Assembly: GCA_965183855.1 (NCBI GenBank)
Contig: CBCYMI010000031.1
Location: 1 to 64,000, forward strand
Source of the DNA: CBCYMI01 sp965183855
Lineage (GTDB): Bacteria > Pseudomonadota > Alphaproteobacteria > Caulobacterales > Maricaulaceae
Length of the DNA: 64,000 nt
Direction of reading: 5' to 3'
Made by a program: the position numbers and the translations under genes. Below, one piece after another: positions 30,681 through 40,924 of this stretch (positions within the stretch are counted from its first letter, which is position 1; every line of letters begins with the position of its first letter). The notes under the pieces are model-generated. The model saw only the letters and a program-made list of their open reading frames with translations, did not search any database and was not told where the DNA came from.

Positions 30681-31097
30681 ATGGAACGTACTTTATCAAT
30701 TATCAAGCCAGATGCGACCACAAGAAATATAACTGGAAAAATTAATGCGCTTATTGAAGAGGCAGGGTTACGTATTATTGCTCAGAAACGAATTTTATTA
30801 AGCAAAGAACAGGCGGAAGGCTTTTATACTGTTCATAAAGACCGTCCTTTTTTTAAGGATCTTGTCGCATTTATGATTTCTGCTCCTGTCATTGTTCAGG
30901 TTTTGGAAGGAGAAAATGCAATTTCAAAATATCGTAAAATTATGGGAGCAACCAATCCAAAAGAGGCAGAAAAGGGAAGTATTCGTGCTGAATATGCTCA
31001 ATCCATTGAAGCAAATTCAGTTCATGGATCAGATTCAAAAGAAACGGCAGAACAAGAAATAATTTACTTTTTCAACCCAGATCAGATTTTTGTCTAA
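30681..31097 (+). CDS. ndk: Nucleoside diphosphate kinase
   Basis: Ndk balances nucleoside triphosphates by phosphate transfer through a histidine. The N-terminal ERTLSIIKPDAT, the VLEGENAI segment and the active-site NSVHGSDS box are all intact, and the length of 138 is standard. Residues such as GKINALIEEAGLRIIAQKR resemble alphaproteobacterial rather than neisserial Ndk, relevant to the hairpin downstream. The ribosome site is AAAGAGG, 12 bp upstream. Confidence 0.96.
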   Translation: MERTLSIIKPDATTRNITGKINALIEEAGLRIIAQKRILLSKEQAEGFYTVHKDRPFFKDLVAFMISAPVIVQVLEGENAISKYRKIMGATNPKEAEKGSIRAEYAQSIEANSVHGSDSKETAEQEIIYFFNPDQIFV

Positions 31098-31588
31098 TCT
31101 AAATGATGTCTTTCTTTTATTTGAACTATCTCTTTTATTTTTCTGGAAACCTGACTTAATCTAAAAAAATATGGATTTATATTCTATAAAAACTTAAGAG
31201 ATAAAAATTGAAAACAAGAAATTTAAAAAGCACTGTTTAATGATCTGAATATTCCAATGTTTAAACTCTGAAATTTGAATTTTATGATTGATTGTATCAG
31301 AGAGTGAACAGGTTTATAAATAAAGAAAAAGAGCTTATGCCGTCTGAAATTGTTTAATCAGACGGCTTTGATAATAAAAAGCAATCGATATATCTATCAA
31401 AACTCTGTTTTTAAATACATAAGAAATTTTATATGCATAAAAATCAATATGAATGTATTAATCAGAAAAATATAAGCCTTCTAAACTCATATTTAAACTG
31501 CCTTTAAGATAAATTCATAAAAGAAGAGTTTTAGCACTCTCAAACTATTAAAAAAATCAGATTTATCAGAGCTCTCCTAAAATTTAGA
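31098..31588. other. Convergent spacer between ndk and purN
   Basis: About 490 bp between two converging genes, without a credible ORF. Its only clear structure is the GC-rich hairpin at 31339-31366. Confidence 0.6.
31339..31366. terminator. Hairpin terminator with a Neisseria-type DUS core
   Basis: GCCGTCTGA (31339-31347) and TCAGACGGC (31358-31366) pair perfectly over 9 bp around a 10-base AT loop, followed by TTTG. It lies between converging ndk and purN and could end both. The left arm with flanks reads ATGCCGTCTGAA (31337-31348), which is exactly the 12-base Neisseria DNA uptake sequence; in Neisseria such sequences are often paired as terminators. Confidence 0.7.
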
Positions 31589-32281
31589 TTATTCTACAAA
31601 AAGATCGCTGTTTTTTTTATCAATATCAACCGAAAAAATACATTTTTCTGCATGGGTAGAAACAGGTATACTGAAACTAGCATTTTCACCTCTCAATCTG
31701 ATTTTATTTTCTGCCACCAGTCTTAGACATATGGGATATAATTCATGTTCAAGTTTCAAAACACGCTCTGCCAGACTCTCAGGAGTGTCTTGATCTAAAA
31801 CAGTTAAGGCAGCCTGTCCAATAATGGCACCAGAATCCATATCATTTGATACAAAATGCACCGTGCAACCATGAATTTTTATACCATCTCGCAACGCACG
31901 TTCATGTGTATGCAATCCTTTATAGGCAGGTAATAAAGAAGGGTGTATATTAATGTTTTTTCCATACCATCTACTAACAAACCAGGGGGTTAACAAGCGC
32001 AGAAAACCAGCGTTGCAAACAAAATCAATTTGATATTCATTTAATGCCAAATCAATTGTTTCCTCAAAACTTTGACGATCTGGATATGATTTATGATCAA
32101 TAATTCTAGTAGGAATATTTGCTTTTTTTGCATCTTCTATTCCTTTTGCATCAGATTTATTAGAGATTATAAGCGCAATTTCACAAGGATAATCTTCCTG
32201 GTTTGCAGCCTTAATCAGAGCATTCATATTTGAACCGCGCCCTGAGATTAAAATAGCAATTTGTTTTTTAGGATAACTCAT
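31589..32281 (-). CDS. purN: Phosphoribosylglycinamide formyltransferase
   Basis: PurN transfers a formyl group from 10-formyl-THF to GAR in purine synthesis. The GRGSNMNALI start, INIHPSLLPAYKGLHTHERA active-site region with the catalytic Asn-His, and HFVSNDMDSGAIIGQ are all present. It has 230 residues, slightly over the norm, with an extended tail. It lies 23 bp downstream of purM on the same strand and is surely co-transcribed. Confidence 0.95.
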   Translation of the reverse strand: MSYPKKQIAILISGRGSNMNALIKAANQEDYPCEIALIISNKSDAKGIEDAKKANIPTRIIDHKSYPDRQSFEETIDLALNEYQIDFVCNAGFLRLLTPWFVSRWYGKNINIHPSLLPAYKGLHTHERALRDGIKIHGCTVHFVSNDMDSGAIIGQAALTVLDQDTPESLAERVLKLEHELYPICLRLVAENKIRLRGENASFSIPVSTHAEKCIFSVDIDKKNSDLFVE

Positions 32282-32304
32282 AAATTTCTCATTATACTTA
32301 AAAC

Positions 32305-33341
32305 CTAGTTTTTTTCTAAAATCACACCCACCATATAGGCATTTTTCTGTTTTTGATTTAAATGCTTTAAAACAAAATCTGTCTGTTCAGGACTAACCAC
32401 ACACATAAATCCAATTCCAAGATTAAAGGTTCGATATAATTCTGGTTCTGTGAGATTTCCTTTTTTCTTAAGCCAATTGAAAACTTCTGGTCTTGACCAT
32501 GCCGTTTGATCAAATTGAATGATTAAATTCTCAGCAAGCATGCGTGGAGGATTATCAATTAATCCACCTCCTGTAATGTGTGCAGCTGCTTTAATGATAT
32601 CCAGATCTAATAATGGTTTGAGAAGCTTGGTATAAATTCTTGTTGGGACTAACAAAGCTTCAGCGAGTGTTTTTTTAGAATCAAAAGGAGCAGGATCATT
32701 AAAGCCCAGCTTTTCTTCCTGGCAGATTTTCCTAATCAGAGAATATCCATTTGCATGAGGACCAGATGAGGTAATCCCTATAACCGTATCTCCTTTTTTA
32801 ATTTGACCTGTTTTTGGTAAAATTCGAAATTGCGTTCAACCGCACCGACAACAAATCCTGCAAGGTCAAAATCTTCTTTTTGATAAAATCCTGGCATTTC
32901 TGCTGTTTCTCCGCCAATAAGTGCGCATTCTGCTTCAATACAACCATCTGAAATACCAGAAATCACAGTTTCTGCCAGTTTAGGATCTAGCTTTCCACAA
33001 GCATAATAATCAAGAAAAAATAAGGGAAGGGCACCATGAGCCAAAACATCATTGACACACATTGCAACCAGATCAATACCAATCGTATTTAGCGTGCCAG
33101 TTTCAATCGCTATGGCTAATTTTGTTCCTACCCCATCTGTTCCTGATACCAAAATAGGATCTTTAAAAGAAGTTGCTTTTAAATCAAAGCAAGCACCGAA
33201 TCCACCAAGATCATTTTTAACTCCTTTTTGTTTTGTTTTTTGAGCCAATGGACGAATACGTTTAACCAATTCATCACCAGCTTTGATACTAACTCCCGCA
33301 TTTTTATAGGCACGATCTGAATTTTCCAATTTGATATTCAT
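32305..33341 (-). pseudogene. purM: Phosphoribosylformylglycinamidine cyclo-ligase, frameshifted
   Basis: AIR synthase for purine synthesis. The N-terminal part (from ATG 33341) is intact, with VSGTDGVGTKLAIA, GIDLVAMCVNDVLAHGA and GGETAEMPGFY. At GAVERNF the frame leaves the family and stops at 32778. Adding one base in the TTT run at about 32829-32832 (minus-strand AATTTCG to AATTTTCG) restores RILPKTG, KKGDTVIGITSSGPHANGYS and the rest to the stop at 32305, including HITGGGLIDN. The C-terminal half has no decay. The missing base in a T run suggests a sequencing error or slippage rather than old gene loss, since purN next to it is intact. Confidence 0.88.
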
Positions 33342-33505
33342 GAATTCCCTTATAAATTATTTCTGTTATATCTATTAGATTCTTGATATAATAGTGCTGA
33401 TACAATCTTATTTTTAGACTTAAAACATATTTTATCACAGTTTATCATGTTTAAAATCTATTATTATAGAATACATACTTCTTATCATATTGAAAGAGGA
33501 TGATA

Positions 33506-34573
33506 ATGACTAATAGCCCTGTTTTTATCTTTAGATCAATCATAAGTGTTGTTTCTTTGTGTTTTATATCCAAGGTTATAACTCATGCTGCGACGCCATT
33601 TCAAATTGCAAAAATATTTACAGAAGCCGAAAATGCTTCTCCTGTTATTGCTCAACAAAAAGCGATTTTAAAAGGTCAACAAAAAGCTGCGCAGCTTTTG
33701 ATCAAACGATTAACACTTCAAAAAGAAAGAGCAGAAATTGGCTATCATGGTATTGGTCAGCAAGAAGCAACAAAACTGGTTTCAAGCGTAGATATTATCC
33801 AAGAAAAACGTTCTAGTTCACGCTATATGAGCGTTATCTCAGTCCATTTTAATCCATTAGCTGTAAAACAATATCTCAAAAATTTAAATCTTTCTATTAT
33901 TACAGAACAGGCTGCTGAAAGAGTGATCATTCCCATTGAAAAAACAACAGATAATCATTATCTATCAAATCATACAAACTGGCGAAAAATTTGGTATAAA
34001 CAGGATTTTACACATGTATTAACACCTGTAATATCAATTAATGAACTGGAAAATATTAATGCTGATTTAATGATTGAAAGTGCGACTTCTGGTCAAACAG
34101 ATTTATTTCGTTATCTTGCGGAAAAAATGCAAACACAATCTGTTTTACTTGCAATTTTGGAAACAGATCATGATTCGAAACTTTTTGTAAGATTAATTGA
34201 TATTTTTCCTTTTGGGAATAAAATTAAACCTTATAAAAAAATTCCTGTTTCTGATCCAAAAGAGGCACCAAAACAAATTATTGCTTTAATTGAGCAAGAA
34301 TGGAAAAAACAACACTCTTTCTATAATCAATTCCATGAGACTCTTCAGCCAGTGATTCAGTATCATAGCTTATATGAATGGTTGGAAATTAAAAATATTC
34401 TTAAAGAAGTTTCCTTAATTAATCAGCTTCATGTCCGTGCAATCAGTAAATTTAAGGCTTATATTGATCTTTCCTTTAAAGGCAGTTTAGCTCTTCTAAA
34501 AGACGAATTAAATCTATATGGGTTAACGATTATTAAAAATGATCTGGATCAATATATAATCCAGAAACTATAA
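33506..34573 (+). CDS. DUF2066-domain exported protein
   Basis: The 356-residue protein has an N-terminal signal peptide (hydrophobic to about residue 25, ending ITHAATPF). The body matches the DUF2066 arrangement: AIL-GQQKAAQLLIKRLTL near the start and a later domain with IWYKQDF. The function is unknown, and it sits between purM and hdaA in many alphaproteobacteria. The second ATG, 33506, is chosen because AGAGG lies 6 bp before it; the first ATG (33500) touches that site. It is transcribed away from purM. Confidence 0.72.
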   Translation: MTNSPVFIFRSIISVVSLCFISKVITHAATPFQIAKIFTEAENASPVIAQQKAILKGQQKAAQLLIKRLTLQKERAEIGYHGIGQQEATKLVSSVDIIQEKRSSSRYMSVISVHFNPLAVKQYLKNLNLSIITEQAAERVIIPIEKTTDNHYLSNHTNWRKIWYKQDFTHVLTPVISINELENINADLMIESATSGQTDLFRYLAEKMQTQSVLLAILETDHDSKLFVRLIDIFPFGNKIKPYKKIPVSDPKEAPKQIIALIEQEWKKQHSFYNQFHETLQPVIQYHSLYEWLEIKNILKEVSLINQLHVRAISKFKAYIDLSFKGSLALLKDELNLYGLTIIKNDLDQYIIQKL

Positions 34574-34600
34574 TTATAGTGAATTTCAAAGGTTTCATGA

Positions 34601-35305
34601 ATGTATCAACAATTACCACTTATTTTATATAAACCTCCAGATTATGATCTCCGTTCTTTTATAGAAGATAAGTGTAATCAGGATGCATATGCCTTATTAA
34701 ATAATTGGTCAGAATGGCCAGGAAATACATTATGTTTGATCGGAGATGAAGGAAGTGGAAAAAGTCATATGGCTTCAATTTGGCGTCAGAAAACCAATGC
34801 TCTTGCCCTGGATGAAAAAGCCTTTCATGAAGATCAAACTCTGGATTTAAGTCCATTTAAAGGAAGAAATCTGGTTTTTGACTCCTATCATCATAATGTT
34901 TCCGAAATTACGTTTTTTCATCTTTTAAATTTTGCTCAATCAAATGATTTAAAAGCCTTGTTAATTCTTTCAAGAGAACATCCTCAAAACTGGAAAATAC
35001 AATTGCCAGATTTAAAATCCAGATTAAAAGCCATGCTCGTTAGTAAAATTCAAACACCTGATGATGATTTTCTGGCAAACATATTGGAAAAATTATTTTT
35101 AGATCGTGCTTTAGAAGTCTCTCCTGCTTTGGTTTCTTATTTATTGACGCGTATTGAACGTTCTATACGTGCTGTAAAAGAGCTGGTTGATGATCTTGAT
35201 GCTTATGCGTTTTCATTTAAAAGAAGAAAACTAACTCGCGAAGATGCGAAAAAAATATTGTATTATAGAGAAACAAGATATCATTCAAAACCGCAATCAA
35301 AATAA
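34601..35305 (+). CDS. hdaA: HdaA, DnaA-related replication regulator
   Basis: This short DnaA relative (234 residues) has the AAA+ ATPase part but no N-terminal or helix-turn-helix DNA-binding domain. The Walker A is GDEGSGKSH, then LVFDSYH near Walker B, and SRLKAMLV plus RSIRAVKELVDDLD near the end give sensor motifs. In Caulobacter HdaA works with the beta clamp to convert DnaA-ATP to DnaA-ADP. An N-terminal QQLPL clamp-binding-like motif (residues 3-7) supports the assignment. The gene lies 27 bp after the DUF2066 gene and precedes ppk. Confidence 0.87.
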   Translation: MYQQLPLILYKPPDYDLRSFIEDKCNQDAYALLNNWSEWPGNTLCLIGDEGSGKSHMASIWRQKTNALALDEKAFHEDQTLDLSPFKGRNLVFDSYHHNVSEITFFHLLNFAQSNDLKALLILSREHPQNWKIQLPDLKSRLKAMLVSKIQTPDDDFLANILEKLFLDRALEVSPALVSYLLTRIERSIRAVKELVDDLDAYAFSFKRRKLTREDAKKILYYRETRYHSKPQSK

Positions 35306-35458
35306 TATAGAAAATCTTTGCGTTTTTTTAAAGAAAATTGGTTAAAATATACTCTTAAAAAATATTTATTACAGAATTTCAAATAAATCCTGATTAAGGA
35401 TAGATTTTAATCGGAATATAAGTATATAATAAGCTTGTCTTGAGTTAATTTAAGTGGA

Positions 35459-37717
35459 ATGTATGTATGTATGGCAAATCGGATCAGAAAAACAAACCAG
35501 ATCAGAAAAAACAAGCAAAAAAAAACAGAACTTCACCAAGATGGACAAGAGTTTAAGAAATCAGAAAAGTTAAAAGAGGTAAAAAAAAATGAATCTGTTC
35601 ATCAAAACCCTCTTCTTTATCTTAATCGTGAACTTTCCTGGCTTGAGTTTAATTCTCGTGTTTTAGAAGAAGCAGAAAATAAAACACATCCTATTCTTGA
35701 AAGATTGCGTTTTTTATCTATTTCAGCAAGCAATCTTGATGAGTTTTATATGATCAGAGTCGCAGGGTTAAAAGCACAAGTTAGGAATTCCATTATTACG
35801 CCTAGTCAAGACGGATTATCTCCATCTGAACAATTGTATAAAATTAATCATCTTGCCAGCCAGCTAATGTCAAAACAACAACGGATCTGGTTTTTAATCA
35901 AGGAAGAACTAACAACGCATCAAGTCGAAATTTTAACAGATGAGCACAAGCTTAATCCAGATGAAGTTAAATGGTTGCGCCAGGATTTTTTAACACAAAT
36001 TTTGCCTGTTATCACACCATTAGCCGTTGATCCTGCTCATCCTTTTCCTTTCATTCCAAATCTCGGATTTGCATTAGCCGTTAGTTTAAAAAGCTTAAAG
36101 GATCAAAGAATTTTAAATACGTTAATTCCAATTCCTCAAGGAATAAAACGATTTATTAAACTCGCTGTAAAAGAACAAAACACAGATAAAAAAAACAAGC
36201 GTTTTATTGCTCTTGAAAATGTTTTTTCTTTATTTATCAATGATTTATTTCCAGGTTATAAACTGGTTGCCAAAGGCGTTTTTCGAATTATCAGAGATAG
36301 CGATATAGAAATTGAAGATGAATCTGAGGATTTGGTCAGAGAATTCGAAACCGCTTTGAAACAAAGAAGGCGTGGGCGATTGGTTCGTTTGAAAATCGAT
36401 GCAGGCATGGCGGATGAATTGCGTGATTTTATTATAGAAAAGCTAAGAGCAAGCAAACAAGATGTTATTTTAGTAGAAGGAATTTTAGGAATTGTCCATT
36501 TATCACAATTAATTTCAGATCTTGATTTAAAGCTAACTTTTCCAAAATTTGAACCTCGTTTTCCAGAACGTATCAGGGAACATGGAGGAGATTGTTTTGC
36601 CGCGATTAAAGAAAAAGATATTCTGGTTCATCATCCTTATGAAACGTTTGATGTTGTTGTTCGGTTTTTACAACAAGCTGCAAGAGATCCAAATGTCGTT
36701 GCGATCAAGCAAACACTTTATCGTACAAGTCATGATAGCCCAATTATTGATGCTTTAATAGAAGCCGCGGAGTCTGGTAAAAATGTAACTGCGTTAATTG
36801 AGTTACAAGCCAGGTTTGATGAAGAAGCAAATTTAAAATGGGCAAGAGATTTAGAACGATCAGGAGTGCAGGTGGTTTATGGATTAATTGCCTATAAAAC
36901 ACATGCAAAACTTAGCCTGGTTGTTAGAAGAGAAGGGGAGGTATTAAAAACCTATACTCATATTGGTACAGGAAATTACCATCCGATTACGGCAAAAATC
37001 TATACGGATTTAGCTCTATTTACAGCCAATCTTGAAATTGGACGTGATGCGGGTCGTGTTTTTAATTTTGTATCTGGCTATATTAAACCTCAAAAACTGG
37101 AAAGAATTGCGATATCTCCGATTAGTTTAAGAAACAAGCTTATAGAATATATCGAAAAAGAGATAGAATTTGCAAAACAGGGCAAGCCTGCAATGATTTG
37201 GGCAAAAATGAATTCACTGGTTGATCCCAAAATTATAGATACATTATATGAAGCCAGCATGGCAGGTGTTCAGATTGAATTGATTATTCGCGGAATTTGT
37301 TGTTTAAAACCTGGCATAAAAGGATTATCTGATCATATCCGTGTTAAAAGCATTATTGGTCGTTTTCTTGAACATTCAAGAATCGTTTGCTTTGGAAATG
37401 GAAAGAAAATTCCTTCTAATCAAACTTTGGTATTTATTTCTTCTGCAGACTGGATGCCTAGAAATCTTGATAAACGTGTAGAGGTTTTATGCCCTATTGA
37501 AAATCAAACCGTTAAAACTCAATTATTAGAACAAATTATGCTCGCAAATTTAAAGGATACGGAACAAAGCTGGATTATGGATGCCAATGGTGCTTATCAC
37601 CGGGTGCGTTCCGATACAAATAAATTTAATGCTCAAAACTATTTTATGACAAACCCGTCCTTGTCTGGAAGAGGAGGAGCAATTAAAAAAAGCAAGCCTG
37701 TAACTTTAAAAAACTAG
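35459..37717 (+). CDS. ppk: Polyphosphate kinase 1
   Basis: Ppk1 builds polyphosphate from ATP. The N-terminal YLNRELSWLEFNSRVLEEA motif, LDEFYMIRVAGLK, and HHPYETFDVVVRFLQQAA are typical. The catalytic region AIKQTLYRTSHDSPI and the His in LIAYKTHAKLSLVVRREG follow. At 752 residues it carries an unusually basic N-terminus (about 55 residues). The start is uncertain: ATG 35459 and 35471 are both in frame within an ATGTATGTATGTATG run. It precedes ppx, the usual partner. Confidence 0.94.
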   Translation: MYVCMANRIRKTNQIRKNKQKKTELHQDGQEFKKSEKLKEVKKNESVHQNPLLYLNRELSWLEFNSRVLEEAENKTHPILERLRFLSISASNLDEFYMIRVAGLKAQVRNSIITPSQDGLSPSEQLYKINHLASQLMSKQQRIWFLIKEELTTHQVEILTDEHKLNPDEVKWLRQDFLTQILPVITPLAVDPAHPFPFIPNLGFALAVSLKSLKDQRILNTLIPIPQGIKRFIKLAVKEQNTDKKNKRFIALENVFSLFINDLFPGYKLVAKGVFRIIRDSDIEIEDESEDLVREFETALKQRRRGRLVRLKIDAGMADELRDFIIEKLRASKQDVILVEGILGIVHLSQLISDLDLKLTFPKFEPRFPERIREHGGDCFAAIKEKDILVHHPYETFDVVVRFLQQAARDPNVVAIKQTLYRTSHDSPIIDALIEAAESGKNVTALIELQARFDEEANLKWARDLERSGVQVVYGLIAYKTHAKLSLVVRREGEVLKTYTHIGTGNYHPITAKIYTDLALFTANLEIGRDAGRVFNFVSGYIKPQKLERIAISPISLRNKLIEYIEKEIEFAKQGKPAMIWAKMNSLVDPKIIDTLYEASMAGVQIELIIRGICCLKPGIKGLSDHIRVKSIIGRFLEHSRIVCFGNGKKIPSNQTLVFISSADWMPRNLDKRVEVLCPIENQTVKTQLLEQIMLANLKDTEQSWIMDANGAYHRVRSDTNKFNAQNYFMTNPSLSGRGGAIKKSKPVTLKN

Positions 37718-37789
37718 TGTTTATTTAAAAAAACTGTTTAAATTATTCTGTTTTCATATCATATAAAATCATTATATTTGGAGATTATT

Positions 37790-39256
37790 TTGTTTGAACG
37801 CAGAGAATATGCAGTAATTGATATTGGTTCTAATACAGTCAGACTCGTTATTTATCGCTTAAGAAATAATGGAATGTTCTTTCCCATCATTAATGAAAAA
37901 GTATTTGCACAGCTTGGCTATCGTCTATCTGAAACAGGTTATTTATCTGATTTATCACAACAAAAAGCTCTAAATGCGCTTAAACGCTTTAACAGAATTC
38001 TGCTAAAGCGAAAAACATGTTTGCTATCTGTATTTGCAACGGCTGCGATTCGCCAATCAAAAAACGGTAAAGCATTTGCAAAACAAATTAATCAGGAAGT
38101 CAATCTTAAGGTTCAGATCTTAAGCGGAGAAGAAGAAGCAAAACTTGCAATGCTCGGTGTTTTGGCTCTGTTTCCAGCTGCAGAGGGATTAGTGCTTGAT
38201 TTGGGAGGTTCTTCTTTGGAAATAGCCGAAATTAATCCGTCACAGAATAAAATAGCCATTTCTCTACCATTAGGACCTTTATCTATAAAAGCAGATCAAA
38301 ATCAGTCTGACCTTCAAGTATTTGATAAATTGATTTGCCAGTTTATAGATCCTGTTTTTAATGAATATCGTTCAAGTTCAGATGATAAATTATATCTGGT
38401 TGGTGGCGCGTGGAGGGCGTTGGCAAAACTGGATATGGGGATTGGGGAATATCCATTAAAAATTCTAAATGGGTATGCTTTGGATAAACAAGCACTTTAT
38501 AGATTAAGAGAATTTATAGATAAGACCCCAGAAAAAATAGCGATGTTTAACATTAATAAAAAACGCATTCCATATACATCATGGACATTACAGGTTTTAT
38601 TAAATTGTATGGAAAAATCTGGAATAAATCAGGCAATTATATCCATATATGGTATTCGAGAAGGCATTTTTTTTTCTAAAAAAAATAAAATACTAGATCG
38701 AAAATTAAAAGCCTTGTTAAGCTCTAACGCATTAAGCGATTCTGTTAATCCTCATATTTTGAACTGTCTTGATGTTTTATTCTCAAATGAATGTTTTCTT
38801 GGTGAGGCTCAAAATAGGTTTCTACCTATAATTTTACCTTATTGTGAAGATAAAGAAAGGCTTTATTTTGATAAAAAAGCAGAACTTTTTTATCAAAATA
38901 TTTTATATGCTTCCGATCAAATCTCAAAAAAAATAGATTCACACCAAGAACGTGTTTTCATTGCCTTAACAGTTTTCTATCGCTATAATGGAAAATCTTT
39001 TCCCGAAGAGAGCAGTGTTTTATCCAAGCAAGCTTTAAAGCAAGCGAAATCTCTTGGAAGTGCTATTCGTTTTTTAATGACTTTATCTGCGGGGTGTTTT
39101 GAGCTTTTGGATGATTTTTTATTTACAAAACATCCAACAGAATTAAGGCTAACCGCTCAATTTGAATATATGCTTTCTGAACGATCTGTAAAACAGTTTG
39201 AAACCTTATGTAAATTAATGGAATTAGAACCTATTATTGAAATTAAATCCAATTAA
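37790..39256 (+). CDS. ppx: Exopolyphosphatase/Ppx-GppA phosphatase
   Basis: Ppx removes phosphates from polyphosphate ends and, in some family members, from pppGpp. The ASKHA fold starts with YAVIDIGSNTVRLVIYR and continues with FATAAIRQSKN, LSGEEEAKLAMLGVL and LVLDLGGSSLEIAEI. A C-terminal HD-like extension takes the length to 488. TTG 37790 is chosen as the start because TTTGGAG lies 6 bp upstream; TTG 37778 overlaps that site. The ppk-ppx pair is separated by only 72 bp. Confidence 0.9.
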   Translation: MFERREYAVIDIGSNTVRLVIYRLRNNGMFFPIINEKVFAQLGYRLSETGYLSDLSQQKALNALKRFNRILLKRKTCLLSVFATAAIRQSKNGKAFAKQINQEVNLKVQILSGEEEAKLAMLGVLALFPAAEGLVLDLGGSSLEIAEINPSQNKIAISLPLGPLSIKADQNQSDLQVFDKLICQFIDPVFNEYRSSSDDKLYLVGGAWRALAKLDMGIGEYPLKILNGYALDKQALYRLREFIDKTPEKIAMFNINKKRIPYTSWTLQVLLNCMEKSGINQAIISIYGIREGIFFSKKNKILDRKLKALLSSNALSDSVNPHILNCLDVLFSNECFLGEAQNRFLPIILPYCEDKERLYFDKKAELFYQNILYASDQISKKIDSHQERVFIALTVFYRYNGKSFPEESSVLSKQALKQAKSLGSAIRFLMTLSAGCFELLDDFLFTKHPTELRLTAQFEYMLSERSVKQFETLCKLMELEPIIEIKSN

Positions 39257-39535
39257 AAAATAAAGGGAAGGAGGAGCTCAAAAAAGAGATAATTTTTTAT
39301 CAAAAAGAACATGGATTATATTTTTAAATGTCATTTCGTGTTTTAGATTAAAAATCCTCTTTTGTTTTTCCATTTAAAATCAAAAAAAGATCTAATTATT
39401 GATCAATAAGATATTTTATCCAAATAGTATCATATAAGAAATGCCTGTTTTTTAAAACAATACAGATACTCCAGAAATAGCAGTTTATAAACATGTCATG
39501 ATAAAAAAATTTAATCCGGCTTATTTAAAAAGAGT
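39257..39535. other. Convergent spacer between ppx and rnd
   Basis: About 280 bp of AT-rich sequence with a purine-rich GGAAGGAGGAG segment near 39265 that is not followed by a start codon. No ORF or strong hairpin. Confidence 0.5.
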
Positions 39536-40711
39536 TCAATCCGTTTTTATTAATTGAATTTCAGATCCTTTTAAACCAAGTGTTAATTTTCCAGTTTTTA
39601 GCTCTAATGCATCTTTTCCAAATACTTCATATCGCCATCCTTTTAAAGCCTGGATATTAGATTTTTGAGGTGACTTGATTTCTGTGGGCTCTATAAGAAC
39701 CAAGTGTTCAATTTCTTTAGAGGAAGCGATCAGGCGAGCATTTACTCGATATTGTTCAGATTTAATAGATAATAAAAGTTTTAGCATATCTTTAATAACT
39801 TTTATTTTATTTGAAACAGGCTTTGGTTTTTTAATATTCGAAATCTCAAGATGGAAGTCTGTTTGAGCTGTGTTTAACAGATCAATCAATTGTGTATTGG
39901 TGGCACGATTTAAAAATGAAGCTGATATGCTTCTTATTTTTTTTATTTCCTGAATATGCTTGGGATTTAATTGTGCAATTTTATAGATTAAATCATCTGT
40001 CATAATTTTTGCTCTTGGAATATTATTTCGCTGAGCCTGTGTTTCTCTCCATTTTGCTAAAGCCATTAAATTTGCAAGATATGATTTTGAATAAGATTTG
40101 ATTTTTAATTGCTTCCATGCTCGATGTGGTTCCATTTTATAAATTTCTTCATTTAAAAGTGAGCTGGTTTCCTGATCTATCCAGTCCAGCCTGTTTTTAT
40201 CTTTTAATTCATTATAAAATTCTGGAAAGAGGGCAGATAAATGCGTGACATCAGATATGGCATATTTAATTTGTTCTTTTGTTAAAGGGCGCTGTTTCCA
40301 GTTTGTGAACCTGCTTGCTTTATTAATTTGTTTGTTTAAGCGTGTTTTAACCAACGCCTCATATGATAAATTTTCTCCAAGTCCTAATGCCATAGCAGCA
40401 ATTTGTGTATCAAAAACAGGTTTAGGCAATTGTTTTGTTTGTTGATAGAAAATTTCTAAATCCTGTCTTGGTGCATGAAATACCTTTAAAAGGGTTTCTT
40501 TATGAAGACAATCATATAATGGCTCAAGATTAATTTCAGGGCTTAAAGGATCAATGAGTGCATACTGATCTTGAGAAGCAATTTGAATGAGACAAAGTTC
40601 AGACCAATATTTGCCCTCTCGGATAAATTCAGTATCGATTGCAATATATGTTTGAGTTATAATCTGATTACAAAATTGTTTTAAATCTTCGGTATGGGTA
40701 ATAATATTCAT
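39536..40711 (-). CDS. rnd: Ribonuclease D
   Basis: This 3'-5' exoribonuclease trims tRNA and other stable RNAs. The DEDD nuclease domain is clear: AIDTEFIREGKYWSELCLIQ, KVFHAPRQDLEIFYQ, and YAISDVTHLSALFPEFYNEL. An HRDC domain follows (about residues 210-285, LMALAKWRETQAQRNNIPRA). Its 391 residues match alphaproteobacterial RNase D. It is divergent from aspS, a standard arrangement. Confidence 0.93.
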   Translation of the reverse strand: MNIITHTEDLKQFCNQIITQTYIAIDTEFIREGKYWSELCLIQIASQDQYALIDPLSPEINLEPLYDCLHKETLLKVFHAPRQDLEIFYQQTKQLPKPVFDTQIAAMALGLGENLSYEALVKTRLNKQINKASRFTNWKQRPLTKEQIKYAISDVTHLSALFPEFYNELKDKNRLDWIDQETSSLLNEEIYKMEPHRAWKQLKIKSYSKSYLANLMALAKWRETQAQRNNIPRAKIMTDDLIYKIAQLNPKHIQEIKKIRSISASFLNRATNTQLIDLLNTAQTDFHLEISNIKKPKPVSNKIKVIKDMLKLLLSIKSEQYRVNARLIASSKEIEHLVLIEPTEIKSPQKSNIQALKGWRYEVFGKDALELKTGKLTLGLKGSEIQLIKTD

Positions 40712-40924
40712 AAATGATTATTAATGTAATCTTTGAATAAATTACATCTTTCCTCTTGTTTTCGGTTAAATTTATTTTTACTCTTGTTTTATTCATGACA
40801 TCATGAGATTAAAAAATCCATGAAAAATATTTTAACGCATTTTATGGACAGATTCGATAAAAGCATTTATCAGATAAATCATTGATCAAAGAATGATTTC
40901 GTAAAAGCCAAGGAATTTATATTT

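Noticed and set aside
35459..35474. ATGT tetranucleotide repeat at the ppk start as a phase-variable switch
   Set aside because: Only about three and a half copies are present, too few to expect frequent slippage.
39262..39275. GGAAGGAGGAG as the ribosome site of a small gene after ppx
   Set aside because: No start codon follows at a usable distance and the frames close quickly.
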